Assembly (NCBI RefSeq): GCF_000308635.1
Contig: NZ_BAGD01000026.1
Span: 124,001 to 188,000, forward strand
Source: Nocardia otitidiscaviarum NBRC 14405
GTDB taxonomy: Bacteria; Actinomycetota; Actinomycetes; Mycobacteriales; Mycobacteriaceae
DNA length: 64,000 nt
Reading direction: 5' to 3'
Position numbers and translations under genes: made by a program. Position 1 is the stretch's first letter, and each line of letters starts with the position of its first letter. The notes under the pieces are model-generated. The model was not told where the DNA came from and made no database searches. It was given only the letters and a program-made list of their open reading frames with translations. Positions 28,710-37,538 of this stretch are shown in pieces.

Positions 28710-30148
28710 CACCCCTCGACCACACCGCCGACCCGGACGAGCCGGGCCGGACGGCGGTTGCGGGCGCGACTGTGTCGGAGTCGGTGTCTTCGGGCGGGAT
28801 TGTGCCGGACGCGGCGGCATCGGCTGGGCCGGTGTCGGACGCGCTTGGGCAGTCTGCGCCAGGGGCGCAGGGTGGGCAAGCGCAGCCGCGCACCCCGGAG
28901 GCGGACTCGTCCTCGATGGCTGGTCCGGGCTGCGGATCCTCGGCGGAGCACGGCGCGCTACCGGAACAACGGAGTCGGCTCCACGAGGGCGGCGATGGGT
29001 TGCCTCGCCCGGTGCGGCGAGGCGGGTGGCGGCGCAGGGTGATACGTGGTGCGCAGCGCCACGAGGGAAGCGACGGTGTGCCGTACCGGGTGAGGCGCGA
29101 CAGCGTGCGGCGGGTGTGGCACGACAGGTGGCGGCGCACTGCGGGACGACTGAACTCATTGTGTTCGAAGGCGTACCGGGAACTACCGCGCACGGCGGCG
29201 CATGCACGACCGCTGCGCTGGGTGGGACGCGTCGCACTGCTCCTCGCCAAACGCGCACTGCTGCTGGTGATCCTGCTGGTGCTGGTGTTCGTGACAGTCG
29301 ACCTGCTGCCCGGTGATGCCGCGTCGGCTACCGCCGAACGGGGCGAGAGCGCCGCGGACGTCGAGCGGCGGCGGGTCATGCTGGGGCTGGATCGTCCGGT
29401 GCTGCAACGCTGTTGGGAATGGCTGAGCGGGCTGCCGACCGGGGACCTCGGTCTGTCGGCGCGGGGTGTGCCGGTGCGGGAGCTGGTGTCGGGGGCCTTC
29501 CCGAACACCCTGCTGCTCGGCGGGCTGGCGCTGCTGCTCACCGCCGTGGCCGCACTCGCCCTGGGATGCTGGGCGGCGCTGCGCCCCGGCAGTCCGCTCG
29601 ACCGCGCCATCTCCGGCACCGCCACCGCCATGCTGGCGCTGCCCGAATTCGTGGTGGCGGTGGCGCTGGTCGCGCTGCTCTCGCTCTGGGTCGGATGGCT
29701 GCCCGCCGTCACCATCACCGGTGCGGACGGCGGCCCGGCCAGCCCGGACATGCTCATCCTGCCGGTGCTGGCGCTGACCATTCCGCAGACCGGCTGGAAC
29801 ATCCGCATCGTGCGCGCGGCCCTCGCCGACGAGGCCCGGGAGCCGCATGTGGAGGCCGCCGTCCTGGACGGTCTCGCGCCGCCTCGAATCCTGCTGCGCC
29901 ACATGCTGCCCGGCGCGCTGCCCGCCATCGTCACCGGACTGGCCACCTCGACCGGCATGCTGCTCGGCGGGGCCGTGGTGGTGGAGGCCGTCTTCAATTA
30001 TCCCGGCGTCGGCTCGGTCCTCGCCTCCGCCGCCGCCGACCGCGACGCACCCCTGGTGGCGGGCGTGACCGCGCTCGCCGGTGCCGTCATCACCCTCATG
30101 CTGCTCACCGCCGACCTGATCCGCGACGCTCTCGGAGGCCGCCGATGA
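28694..30148 (+). CDS. ABC transporter permease 1 (DppB-like) with long low-complexity N-terminus
   Basis: A 484-residue reading from ATG 28694, which overlaps the end of the binding-protein gene by 16 bp. Residues from about 175 form a normal DppB-type permease: first TM RALLLVILLVLVFVTVDLLP, later TMs, and the EAA loop EPHVEAAVLDGLAPPRILLRHMLPG. The first ~175 residues are Ser/Gly/Ala- then Arg-rich and unlike any permease. Either the overlap start is used and the extension is real, or translation begins further in, for example at a GTG near 29219. A similar filler-like sequence recurs in other genes of this operon. Confidence 0.75.
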   Translation: MAGPLTPLDHTADPDEPGRTAVAGATVSESVSSGGIVPDAAASAGPVSDALGQSAPGAQGGQAQPRTPEADSSSMAGPGCGSSAEHGALPEQRSRLHEGGDGLPRPVRRGGWRRRVIRGAQRHEGSDGVPYRVRRDSVRRVWHDRWRRTAGRLNSLCSKAYRELPRTAAHARPLRWVGRVALLLAKRALLLVILLVLVFVTVDLLPGDAASATAERGESAADVERRRVMLGLDRPVLQRCWEWLSGLPTGDLGLSARGVPVRELVSGAFPNTLLLGGLALLLTAVAALALGCWAALRPGSPLDRAISGTATAMLALPEFVVAVALVALLSLWVGWLPAVTITGADGGPASPDMLILPVLALTIPQTGWNIRIVRAALADEAREPHVEAAVLDGLAPPRILLRHMLPGALPAIVTGLATSTGMLLGGAVVVEAVFNYPGVGSVLASAAADRDAPLVAGVTALAGAVITLMLLTADLIRDALGGRR

Positions 30149-30375
30149 CTCGACTCCGGCCCGCCGCGACGGATACTGGTCGCGTCGCGAATGCCGACCG
30201 CGCCCGGCTCCCCCTGGCCGAGGTCGGCTGCGGCGTGCGCGTTGTCCGCAGCAGGCCCGCTCCGGGGGCGCGATCGCACTCGGTTCCCGTCCCACCCGGC
30301 GGCGCGTGGCCGGTCGGCACCCTGAAGCGGCTCGGCGGCTCGGTCCTCCCCGGAGGGTCGGGTGAGGTCCGGTGA
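30145..30375 (+). CDS. 76-codon linker ORF coupled to both permease genes (may be non-functional)
   Basis: ATG at 30145 overlaps the permease 1 stop (ATGA), and its TGA shares a base with the ATG of permease 2 (TGATG). The 76-residue product is Arg/Pro/Gly-rich without a recognisable domain. A single-base shift near its end would fuse it to permease 2, so it may be a former N-terminal extension or an inserted filler kept open by coupling. Low confidence as a real protein. Confidence 0.35.
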   Translation: MTRLRPAATDTGRVANADRARLPLAEVGCGVRVVRSRPAPGARSHSVPVPPGGAWPVGTLKRLGGSVLPGGSGEVR

Positions 30376-31214
30376 TGCGCCCGCGCCCGGCCGCTGTCCG
30401 TCCTCGCGCACGGCTGCTGTTCATCGCGCGGTTGCTGCCTGCGCTGGTGCTGGTGGCGGTGGCGCTGGCGGGGCCGTGGCTGGCCCCGCATCCCATCGAC
30501 ACTCCGGTGACCGGACCGTACGCCGAACCCGGCGGTGCCGCCCCGCTCGGCGGCGATCTGCTCGGGCGCGATGTGTGGAGCCGGGTGCTGGCGGGGGGAC
30601 GGGAGCTGGTGGTGTCCGCATTGCTGGCCGCCGTGCTGGTCACCGTGGTCGCGGCCGGGCTCGGCGCGGTGAGCGCGCTGCGGCCGGGGTTCGGGCGGGT
30701 GGTGGACCGGACGGCCGATCTGCTGATCCTGCTGCCCGCCGTGCTCGGGCTGTTGCTCATCGCACTGTCATGGCCGGGCGGGGGAAGAGTGGCGATCATC
30801 ACGGCAGCGGTGGTGCTGGGGGTGCCGTACGCGGTGCGGCTGGTGACCGGCGCGGCGGCCCCCATCGCGGCATCCGGCTACGTCGAGGCCGCCGCCGCGG
30901 GTGGTGAGCACCTGTGGCACCTGGTCTTCCGCGAGGTGCTGCCCAATTTGCGGGCCATTCTGCTGGCCCTGTTCGGGCTGCGGTTCGTGGCCGCCGTCTA
31001 TATCGTGGCGACCGCGGGCTTCCTCCAGATCGGTCCGCAACCCCCGGCCGCCGACTGGGCACTCATGATCCGGGAGAACGGTCCCGGCGTCCTCCTCAAC
31101 CCTTGGGCGGTGATCGCCCCTAGTCTGCTTATCGGGGTGCTCGCCATGAGCGTCAATCTCGCGGCGGCCGCCCTGGCACCACAGGTAGGACGAAAGGCGG
31201 TGAGCCTGCGATGA
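30375..31214 (+). CDS. ABC transporter permease 2 (DppC-like)
   Basis: A 279-residue permease. It shows an N-terminal TM (LLPALVLVAVALAGPWLAP), the DppC-typical segment PLGGDLLGRDVWSRVLAGGRE, and an EAA loop (GYVEAAAAGGEHLWHLVFREVLPN). GTG at 30372 is an alternative start three bases upstream. The C-terminal stop overlaps a 57-codon ORF (ATGA). Confidence 0.88.
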   Translation: MRPRPAAVRPRARLLFIARLLPALVLVAVALAGPWLAPHPIDTPVTGPYAEPGGAAPLGGDLLGRDVWSRVLAGGRELVVSALLAAVLVTVVAAGLGAVSALRPGFGRVVDRTADLLILLPAVLGLLLIALSWPGGGRVAIITAAVVLGVPYAVRLVTGAAAPIAASGYVEAAAAGGEHLWHLVFREVLPNLRAILLALFGLRFVAAVYIVATAGFLQIGPQPPAADWALMIRENGPGVLLNPWAVIAPSLLIGVLAMSVNLAAAALAPQVGRKAVSLR

Positions 31215-31384
31215 ACTCCGCACGGCTACCCAAGCGGCAGCTCCAGACCGGCGACGAGATCACGCCGGAGCACGAGGAACAAACCCTCACCCTGCCCGCC
31301 GACGGCGCGGCGCCCGCGGATCGCCCCGGCCTCGCACGCGTCGTGCGTGCCGTCCAACTCGGTAGGGAGGCGACCAAACGCTGA
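31211..31384 (+). CDS. 57-residue ORF between permease 2 and fused ATPase
   Basis: ATG 31211 overlaps the permease 2 stop (ATGA), and its TGA shares a base with the ATG of the ATPase (TGATG). The product is charged and not low-complexity (KRQLQTGDEITPEHEEQTL). No known domain was recognised. The double coupling suggests it is translated; it could be a small accessory subunit. Confidence 0.45.
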   Translation: MNSARLPKRQLQTGDEITPEHEEQTLTLPADGAAPADRPGLARVVRAVQLGREATKR

Positions 31385-33348
31385 TGCCCGACGCCGGTCC
31401 CACCACGCCGCCCGGCCACCCCGCCGTGCGGGTGCGCAATCTCGCGGTCGCCGCGACGGACGGGCGGATGCTGCTGCGCGACGCGTCCCTCGATGCCGAG
31501 CCCGGCCGAGTCGTGGCGCTGACCGGACTCTCCGGCGCGGGCAAGACCACCCTGCTGCGCGCGCTCACCGGCATTCTGCCGCCCGGCACCACCCGCACCG
31601 ACGGCACCGTGGAGGTGCTCGGCCACGACGTATTCGCCCTGGACACCACTGCCCTGCGCGAGCTTCGCCGCACCCGCATCGCCTTCGTGGGCCAGGATCC
31701 CGGCTCCGCCCTCAACCCGCGCATGCGGGTACGCGCCCTCGTCCGCGAACTCGCCACCGACCCGTCCACGGTGACCGACCTGCTCACCGAGGTCCGCCTC
31801 CCCGCCGACCTCCGCTTCACCACCCGCCGCCCCACCGCCCTCTCCGGCGGTCAGCAGCGCCGCGTGGCCCTGGCCCGCGCCCTGGCCCGCCGCCCCGACG
31901 TCCTCCTGCTCGACGAACCCACCGCGGGCCTGCACCCCGAACTCCGCGACGACATCGCCGACCTGCTCCGCACCCTGGCCCACACCCGCGCCCTGGCCAT
32001 CGTCCTCACCTGCCACGACCGCGCCCTGGTCGACCGCATCGCGGATACCGAAGTCCACCTCGAATCGGGCGATCCCTCGGTCCACACCGTCACCGCGCCC
32101 GCCGAGCCACCCCGCCCGTTCGCATCCGAGGCCGCCGCCGGCGACGACCGGTCGCGGCGAGCGGCTGCACCCGACCACTCGGCCGATCGCCTGCCGTCGA
32201 ACGGTCTGCCGACCGGTCCGGGTGAGCGCGGCCCTGCCGCCTCGACGACGGCCGCCGATGTCGCCACACCGGTCGAACAGACCGGGGCAGCGCCCACGGC
32301 GGCGACCTCGGCCGGAAGTGTGCCGTCGGCATACTCGCCTGTCCGTGCGGGAGAGCCGGAGTCGGCGAACAGCGTCCCGGCGGGCTGCGGCGGGTTCGTG
32401 TCGGGGCGGGGTGAGAACCTGCCCGGTGACCGTGTCGCGGCCGGAGCCGTCGGCGGCCGGACGGGCGATGCGAACGGTACTGCCCTCGTGGGCGGACGTG
32501 TCGTCGGCTCGCAGGCAGCCGCGAGCGATCCCGGTCGGCTCGCGGCATCGTCGCATAGCGCGGAAGTCGCTGCTGTGCCCAACGAGTCGCTGCTGGTGGT
32601 GCGGGGCCTGGAGGTCTCCTTCGCGGGGAGCGGGCAGCGGGTGCTGCACGGAGTCGATCTCGCCGTCGGGGCGGGGCGGGCGGTGGGGATCGTGGGGCCG
32701 TCGGGGTCGGGGAAGACGAGTGTGGCGCGGGCGGTGGTGGGGTTGCATCCGCCCGAACGGGGGACGGTGACGCTCGACGGGGTGGCGTTGCGTGGGGAGT
32801 CGCGGCGGCGGAGCCGGGAGCAGCGGCGGCGGGTGCAGTTGGTGCCGCAGTCGCCGCTGGGGGCCTTGAATCCGAGCCGGAGCGTGGGGGAGACGCTGGG
32901 GCGGCCGCTGCGGCTGCATCGGCGCTGCGCGGCGGGGGAGCGCGCGCGGCGGGTGGCGGAGCTGCTGCGGCAGGTGGAGCTCGCACCGGATTACGCGCGG
33001 CGGTATCCGCACGAACTGTCCGGCGGGCAGCGGCAGCGGGTCGCCATCGCGCGGGCGCTGGCCGCCGAGCCGGATGTGCTCATCTGTGACGAGGTGACCT
33101 CCGCACTCGACGACCGCACCGGCGCGGCGATCATGGACCTGCTGGCCGGGCTGCGCGCGAGTCACCGGCTCGCGCTCGTGCTCATCGCGCACGATCTGCC
33201 GCTCATCGCCGAACGCACCGACACCGTCACCGTGCTGGACGCTGGACGCGTGGTCGAATCCGGCAGTACGGCAAGTGTTTTCGCCGCACCGACGCATGAG
33301 ACCACCCGCGCCCTGCTGGCCCCGGACGCGCTGACGCGAGCGGGTTGA
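31384..33348 (+). CDS. Fused double ABC ATPase (DppD-DppF type) with long linker
   Basis: A 654-residue protein with two complete nucleotide-binding domains. NBD1: Walker A GLSGAGKTT (residues 48-56), signature LSGGQQRRVALARALA, Walker B VLLLDEPTAG. NBD2, from about residue 400: GPSGSGKTS, LSGGQRQRVAIARALA, VLICDEVTSALD. About 160 residues of Ala/Gly/Ser-rich low-complexity sequence (residues about 236-398) separate them, much longer than usual linkers. It powers the importer encoded by 27168-31214 and is the last gene of the operon. Confidence 0.92.
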   Translation: MPDAGPTTPPGHPAVRVRNLAVAATDGRMLLRDASLDAEPGRVVALTGLSGAGKTTLLRALTGILPPGTTRTDGTVEVLGHDVFALDTTALRELRRTRIAFVGQDPGSALNPRMRVRALVRELATDPSTVTDLLTEVRLPADLRFTTRRPTALSGGQQRRVALARALARRPDVLLLDEPTAGLHPELRDDIADLLRTLAHTRALAIVLTCHDRALVDRIADTEVHLESGDPSVHTVTAPAEPPRPFASEAAAGDDRSRRAAAPDHSADRLPSNGLPTGPGERGPAASTTAADVATPVEQTGAAPTAATSAGSVPSAYSPVRAGEPESANSVPAGCGGFVSGRGENLPGDRVAAGAVGGRTGDANGTALVGGRVVGSQAAASDPGRLAASSHSAEVAAVPNESLLVVRGLEVSFAGSGQRVLHGVDLAVGAGRAVGIVGPSGSGKTSVARAVVGLHPPERGTVTLDGVALRGESRRRSREQRRRVQLVPQSPLGALNPSRSVGETLGRPLRLHRRCAAGERARRVAELLRQVELAPDYARRYPHELSGGQRQRVAIARALAAEPDVLICDEVTSALDDRTGAAIMDLLAGLRASHRLALVLIAHDLPLIAERTDTVTVLDAGRVVESGSTASVFAAPTHETTRALLAPDALTRAG

Positions 33349-33361
33349 CGGCCGCCGCTGC

Positions 33362-34114
33362 TCAGCTGAACGGGCTCGCGGGCCGGGCCTGCAAGTCCCC
33401 GTCCACCCAGATGTCGACCTTCTCGTTGTAGAAGCACACCAGCCCGGCAACCTTCTGGCTCTCCGGCAGCGGCGTCGGGTACCCCCACGCGATGTCCGGA
33501 TACTCCCGCTCGCCGATCCGCACGGTCCAGTACGAGGCGGTCCCCTTGTACGGGCACTGGCTGGTGGTGTCCGACTCGCGCAGCAGCTCCATGCGCACAT
33601 CGGTCAGCGGCAGGTAATACCGTGCGGGCAGCCCGGTTTCGAAGAGGATGCGCGGATTGCGGGAGTCGGCGACGGTGGTGCCGTCGATATCCACGCGGAC
33701 GTGGCGTGAGCTCGCGAGGATGTCAACCCGGCTGTAGGGATCGCGCGGGTGGACGTAGATCGGCTCGTCCTCCTCGAACCAGGCGTCCATGGCGTCGAAG
33801 TCCAGCCGCACCAGCTCCCGCAGTTCCGGCACGGGGGAGTCCAGGTAGCGCACGGCCGCGCCGAAGGCAGTGGCATTGTCGGCCAGTACGTCGAAGGCGG
33901 TGCCGTCGCCGAGTTCGGTGGAGCCGCGGGCGTCGCCGGAGGGCTCGAGCTTGGCCGTCAGATCGGCGGCGGGCAGGTAGTAGGTGGGGTAGTGGGGGTG
34001 TTCCCACACCAGGACGGGATGGCGGGTGTCGGCGACCAGGTGACCGCCGAGGTAGGTCCGCACGCGCTTGGCACACGGCTCGACGCGGACCCCGCTCCGA
34101 TTCGTCTCGCTCAT
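33362..34114 (-). CDS. Tandem DUF427 protein
   Basis: A 250-residue protein with two DUF427-type repeats: one near residues 20-55 (GGHLVADTRHPVLVWEHPHY, then YYLPAADL) and one near 130-215 (GTTVADSRNPRILFETGLPA, YYLPLTDV, CPYKGTASYWTV, IAWGYPTPLPE, GLVCFYNEKVDIWVDG). DUF427 proteins are common in actinobacteria; no function is established. The start at 34114 (MSETNRSG) is preferred to the Met at 34150. It is convergent with the ABC operon. Confidence 0.85.
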   Translation of the reverse strand: MSETNRSGVRVEPCAKRVRTYLGGHLVADTRHPVLVWEHPHYPTYYLPAADLTAKLEPSGDARGSTELGDGTAFDVLADNATAFGAAVRYLDSPVPELRELVRLDFDAMDAWFEEDEPIYVHPRDPYSRVDILASSRHVRVDIDGTTVADSRNPRILFETGLPARYYLPLTDVRMELLRESDTTSQCPYKGTASYWTVRIGEREYPDIAWGYPTPLPESQKVAGLVCFYNEKVDIWVDGDLQARPASPFS

Positions 34115-34323
34115 ACCTTCCGACGCTACGCCGAATTCGTTTGCGGCCACCCGGCTCCGGCCGTCGGCGCACCTCGGGGACGTCGGATCACCCCGCTCCG
34201 CCCTGCCGAGTTCGGGACCGCGAACGGCGGGTCCCCTCGGCGGCCGAGCTCACACCTCGGGTTCTGGTCGCATGACCAGGGCCGATATGGTGTAGCCGCA
34301 ACATTCGAGCAACAACCCAGAAG

Positions 34324-35733
34324 GTGGCGGTCAGAGTGACGGTGCCGATCACACAGGAGCGGGAGGGGCTGCGGCCCGGACTGCGGCGACGTCATATGAC
34401 GATGATCGCCATCGGCGGCGCGATCGGCGCGGGCCTGTTCGTCGGCTCCGGCTCGGTCATCCAGACCGCGGGACCCGCGGCGGTGCTGTCCTACGCGGCG
34501 GCCGGGCTGCTGGTGCTGTGCGTACTGCGGGCGCTGGGCGAGATGGTGGTGGCCCGGCCGGTGGCCGGATCGCTGGCCGAGTACGCGCGCATGTCCATGG
34601 GGCCGTTCGCCGGATTCGTGGTCGGCTGGCTGTACTGGTACCTGTACGTCATCCTGGTCGGTGCGGAGGCCGTGGCCGGTGCCGCGATCCTCGGCGCATG
34701 GGTCGATCTGCCGCAGTGGGTGCTGTCCGCCGCCCTGCTGGTGATCATGACCGCCGTCAATCTGGTGTCGGTGAAATCCTTCGGCGAATTCGAATTCTGG
34801 TTCGCCTCCATCAAAGTCGTGGCCATCGTGCTGTTCCTGGTGCTGGGCGCGGTGTACCTGTTCGGGCTGTGGCCCGACGCCGACGGCGGCCTGCACAATC
34901 TGACCGGGCACGGCGGGTTCGCGCCCAACGGCGTCACCGGGGTGTTCTCCGCCATCGTGGTGGTGATGTTCGCCTTCGGCGGTACCGAGATCGTCACCGT
35001 GGCGGCCGCGGAATCCAAGGAGCCGGGCCAGGCCGTCGCCCGCGCCACCAACAATGTGCTGTGGCGGGTCGGCCTGTTCTATGTGGCCTCGATCTTCCTC
35101 ATCGTCTGCATCCTGCCCTGGAACGACGCCGAGGTGTTGCAGAGCCCGTTCGTCAGCGCCCTGGACCACATGGGCGTTCCCGCCGCGGGCACCATCATGC
35201 AGGTGGTCATCCTGACCGCCGTGCTGTCGGTGCTCAACTCGGCCATCTACGTCTCCTCCCGCATGCTCTACGTCCTCACCCGCGACGGCGACGCCCCCGC
35301 CGGTCTGGTGAAGGTGAACAGGCGCGGCGTCCCCGCCCGCGCGGTGCTGCTCGGCACCGTCGCCGCCTGGGGTGCGGTCATCGCCTCCTACGTCTCCCCG
35401 GACCAGGTCTTCACCTTCCTGGTGAACTCCATCGGCGTGGTGCTGGCCTTCGTCTACGTGGCGATCATGTTCTCCCAGCTGAAACTCCGCTCCCGCCTCC
35501 GCCGCGAGGACCCCTCCGCCCTCACCTACCGCATGTGGGGCTACCCCTACCTCAGTTGGCTCGTCATCGCCGCCATCGCCATCGTCTTCATAGCGATGGC
35601 CCGCAACCCCGACCAGCGCAACCAACTCCTGGCTTCCACCATCAGCCTCCTGGCGGTAGCCGCCATCTACCCGCTGCGCGCCAAGTTCGGCAGGAAGCCC
35701 CCGACCCGCGAGGTCGAGGTCCTGCACCACTAG
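34324..35733 (+). CDS. Amino acid permease (APC superfamily, GabP/AnsP-like)
   Basis: A 469-residue permease with about twelve TMs. The APC signature is RPGLRRRHMTMIAIGGAIGAG then LFVGSGSVIQTAGPA, with GTEIVTVAAAESKEPG in TM6-7 and NRRGVPARAVLL before TM9. The family moves amino acids such as GABA, asparagine or aromatic residues with protons; the substrate is not readable. GTG at 34324 follows AGAAGG; GTG at 34336 is possible. Its stop overlaps by 3-4 bases the stop of the convergent small membrane gene. Confidence 0.88.
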   Translation: MAVRVTVPITQEREGLRPGLRRRHMTMIAIGGAIGAGLFVGSGSVIQTAGPAAVLSYAAAGLLVLCVLRALGEMVVARPVAGSLAEYARMSMGPFAGFVVGWLYWYLYVILVGAEAVAGAAILGAWVDLPQWVLSAALLVIMTAVNLVSVKSFGEFEFWFASIKVVAIVLFLVLGAVYLFGLWPDADGGLHNLTGHGGFAPNGVTGVFSAIVVVMFAFGGTEIVTVAAAESKEPGQAVARATNNVLWRVGLFYVASIFLIVCILPWNDAEVLQSPFVSALDHMGVPAAGTIMQVVILTAVLSVLNSAIYVSSRMLYVLTRDGDAPAGLVKVNRRGVPARAVLLGTVAAWGAVIASYVSPDQVFTFLVNSIGVVLAFVYVAIMFSQLKLRSRLRREDPSALTYRMWGYPYLSWLVIAAIAIVFIAMARNPDQRNQLLASTISLLAVAAIYPLRAKFGRKPPTREVEVLHH

Positions 35734-35996
35734 TCGCGGCGGCGTTCCCCGGGTTCGTCATCGGGATCGTCCGAGCCACGCCCCATCGGCTCGGATGTCC
35801 CCGGGCCGCCGAACTCCGCCTGGATGCTCGTTCCGGGCGGTACACCCCCGTATCCCATGGTCGCGAACGGATGGTTGAACTCCCCGCCGCCAACCCCGTA
35901 CCGCTTGATCCTCCGCCGCCGCAGCCACAGCAGCCAGATCGGCGCGATGGCCACCACCACCGCCATGATCAGCACAACCCACGCTCCGTCATCCAT
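35730..35996 (-). CDS. Small single-TM membrane protein
   Basis: An 88-residue protein: a short acidic N-terminus (MDDGAW), one TM (VVLIMAVVVAIAPIWLLWL), a basic stop-transfer run RRRRIKRYG, and a disordered acidic tail (GSDDPDDEPGERRRD). No family was recognised. A longer frame to 36101 exists, but its N-terminus is Arg-rich and would put the TM internally. Confidence 0.6.
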   Translation of the reverse strand: MDDGAWVVLIMAVVVAIAPIWLLWLRRRRIKRYGVGGGEFNHPFATMGYGGVPPGTSIQAEFGGPGTSEPMGRGSDDPDDEPGERRRD

Positions 35997-36129
35997 AGCG
36001 AACCCCTCTCGCCGCCGGGCATACGGTCCTGCGGAGATTGTGCGGCTCCGCGTTCCGGAAGGCCCGCAAGCGCGCCGCGTCACGGGGGTGGGGACGACCA
36101 CAGGGTGGGACTACTACCGGAGGCTGGGT

Positions 36130-37389
36130 TCAGTCGTCGCCGAGGGTGATGGCTTGGGCCTCCGTGACGCTGTGCGGCGCGGGGTCGTGGTCGTCCACGC
36201 CGCGCAGGAGTCCGCGGCCGGACAGGAGGACCGCGACGGCGGCGGCGGTGCAGGCCGCGCCCACCCAGAACGGCAGGGACATGTGGTGTTCGCCGAGTTT
36301 GCCCGCCAGGTAGGGGGCGGCCGCGCCGCCCGCGAAGCGGACGAAGCTGTAGGCGGCGGAGGCGGTGGAGCGTTCGACCGGGGCCGAGAGCATCACGGCC
36401 TCGGTGATGAGGGTGTTGTTCACGCCGAGGAACAGGCCCGCGAGGACGGTGCCGACCACCAGGACCGGCTTGTGTTCGGTGAGCAGGGCCATGACGGCCA
36501 GATCGGCGGCGAACAGGGCCAGCGCCAGCGCCATCATCGGCACGGTGCCGAAGGCGCGCTGGAGTTTCGGCGCGAACCAGACCGAGGCCACGGCCAGCAG
36601 CACACCCCAGCCGAAGAAGATGAAGCCGATCTCGTAGGTGCCCATGTCCAGGGGGAACGGGGTGTAGGCGAGCAGGGTGAAGAAGCCGTAGTTGTAGAGC
36701 AGGGCGGTAATGCTCACCAGCAGCAGCCCGGGGTGGGTCAGGGCCTTGAACGGTGCGGTGATGGAGGTCGGCCGGGCGGGCCTGGGCGTCTCCGGCAGCA
36801 GGATCACCAGCCCGATGAAGGCCACCGCCATGAGTACGGACACCCCGAAGAACGGTGCGCGCCAACTGAAGTGGCCGAGGAATCCGCCCACCAGCGGCCC
36901 CGCGGCGATACCGATGCCCAGCGCCGCCTCGTAGAGGATGATGGCGCGTGCCACGCCGCCGCTGGCCGCGCCCACGATGGTCGCCAGCGCGGTGGCGATG
37001 AACAGCGCGTTGCCCAGCCCCCACCCCGCGCGGAAGCCGACGATCTGCCCGACCGTATCGGAGCCGCCCGCCAGGGCCGCGAACGCGACGATGATCGCCA
37101 GCCCCGCCAGCAGCGTCTTCTTGGCTCCGAACCGGCTCGACACGACACCGGTGATCAGCATGGCCACGCCGGTGACCAGCATGTAGCTGGTGAACAGCAG
37201 CGTCACCTGCGACGGCGACGCGTGCAACTGCTCACCGATCGGCTTCAGGATCGGATCCACCAGCCCGATGCCCATGAAGGCGATCACGCTGGCGAACGCC
37301 ACGGCCCACACGGCCTTGGGCTGCTTGGTGTTGGAAGTTGGGGTGGGGGTCCCGCCGGTGGCGGGCCGGGCATCCGACATGGTGCTCAC
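36130..37389 (-). CDS. MFS transporter (drug/H+ antiporter type)
   Basis: A 419-residue major facilitator with about twelve TMs. It has the TM2-3 loop SSRFGAKKTLL, a TM4-5 GFRAGWGLGNALF segment and EAALGIGIAAGPLVGGFLGH, the motif C pattern of drug-proton antiporters. GTG at 37389 is preceded by GAGGGAG; ATG codons at 37380 and 37410 are alternatives. Two direct copies of TATGCTAAC upstream (37424-37454) look like its operator. No regulator gene is adjacent. Confidence 0.86.
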   Translation of the reverse strand: MSTMSDARPATGGTPTPTSNTKQPKAVWAVAFASVIAFMGIGLVDPILKPIGEQLHASPSQVTLLFTSYMLVTGVAMLITGVVSSRFGAKKTLLAGLAIIVAFAALAGGSDTVGQIVGFRAGWGLGNALFIATALATIVGAASGGVARAIILYEAALGIGIAAGPLVGGFLGHFSWRAPFFGVSVLMAVAFIGLVILLPETPRPARPTSITAPFKALTHPGLLLVSITALLYNYGFFTLLAYTPFPLDMGTYEIGFIFFGWGVLLAVASVWFAPKLQRAFGTVPMMALALALFAADLAVMALLTEHKPVLVVGTVLAGLFLGVNNTLITEAVMLSAPVERSTASAAYSFVRFAGGAAAPYLAGKLGEHHMSLPFWVGAACTAAAVAVLLSGRGLLRGVDDHDPAPHSVTEAQAITLGDD

Positions 37390-37423
37390 AAGAGTCTCCC
37401 TCATCGTCACGGCATTCGTTGTA

Positions 37424-37454
37424 TATGCTAACCAAAATGATTGCGTATGCTAAC
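37424..37454. promoter_or_regulatory. Direct-repeat operator upstream of MFS gene
   Basis: TATGCTAAC occurs at 37424-37432 and 37446-37454, start to start 22 bp (two helical turns), just upstream of the leftward MFS start, in an AT-rich patch unusual for this window. Confidence 0.55.
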
Positions 37455-37476
37455 TATTTCTTACCGTGACACGCCG

Positions 37477-37522
37477 CACAGGCCGGTGGCCAGGGCGAAC
37501 GCCCCGCTGCCACCGGCCTGTG
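37477..37522 (-). terminator. Terminator hairpin of fadD3-fadE operon
   Basis: CACAGGCCGGTGGC (37477-37490) and GCCACCGGCCTGTG (37509-37522) form a perfect 14-bp stem. The loop contains a further GGGCG-AA-CGCCC stem. It lies 17 bp past the ipdE2 stop. Confidence 0.75.
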
Positions 37523-37538
37523 CCGATGCAACTTCCCG

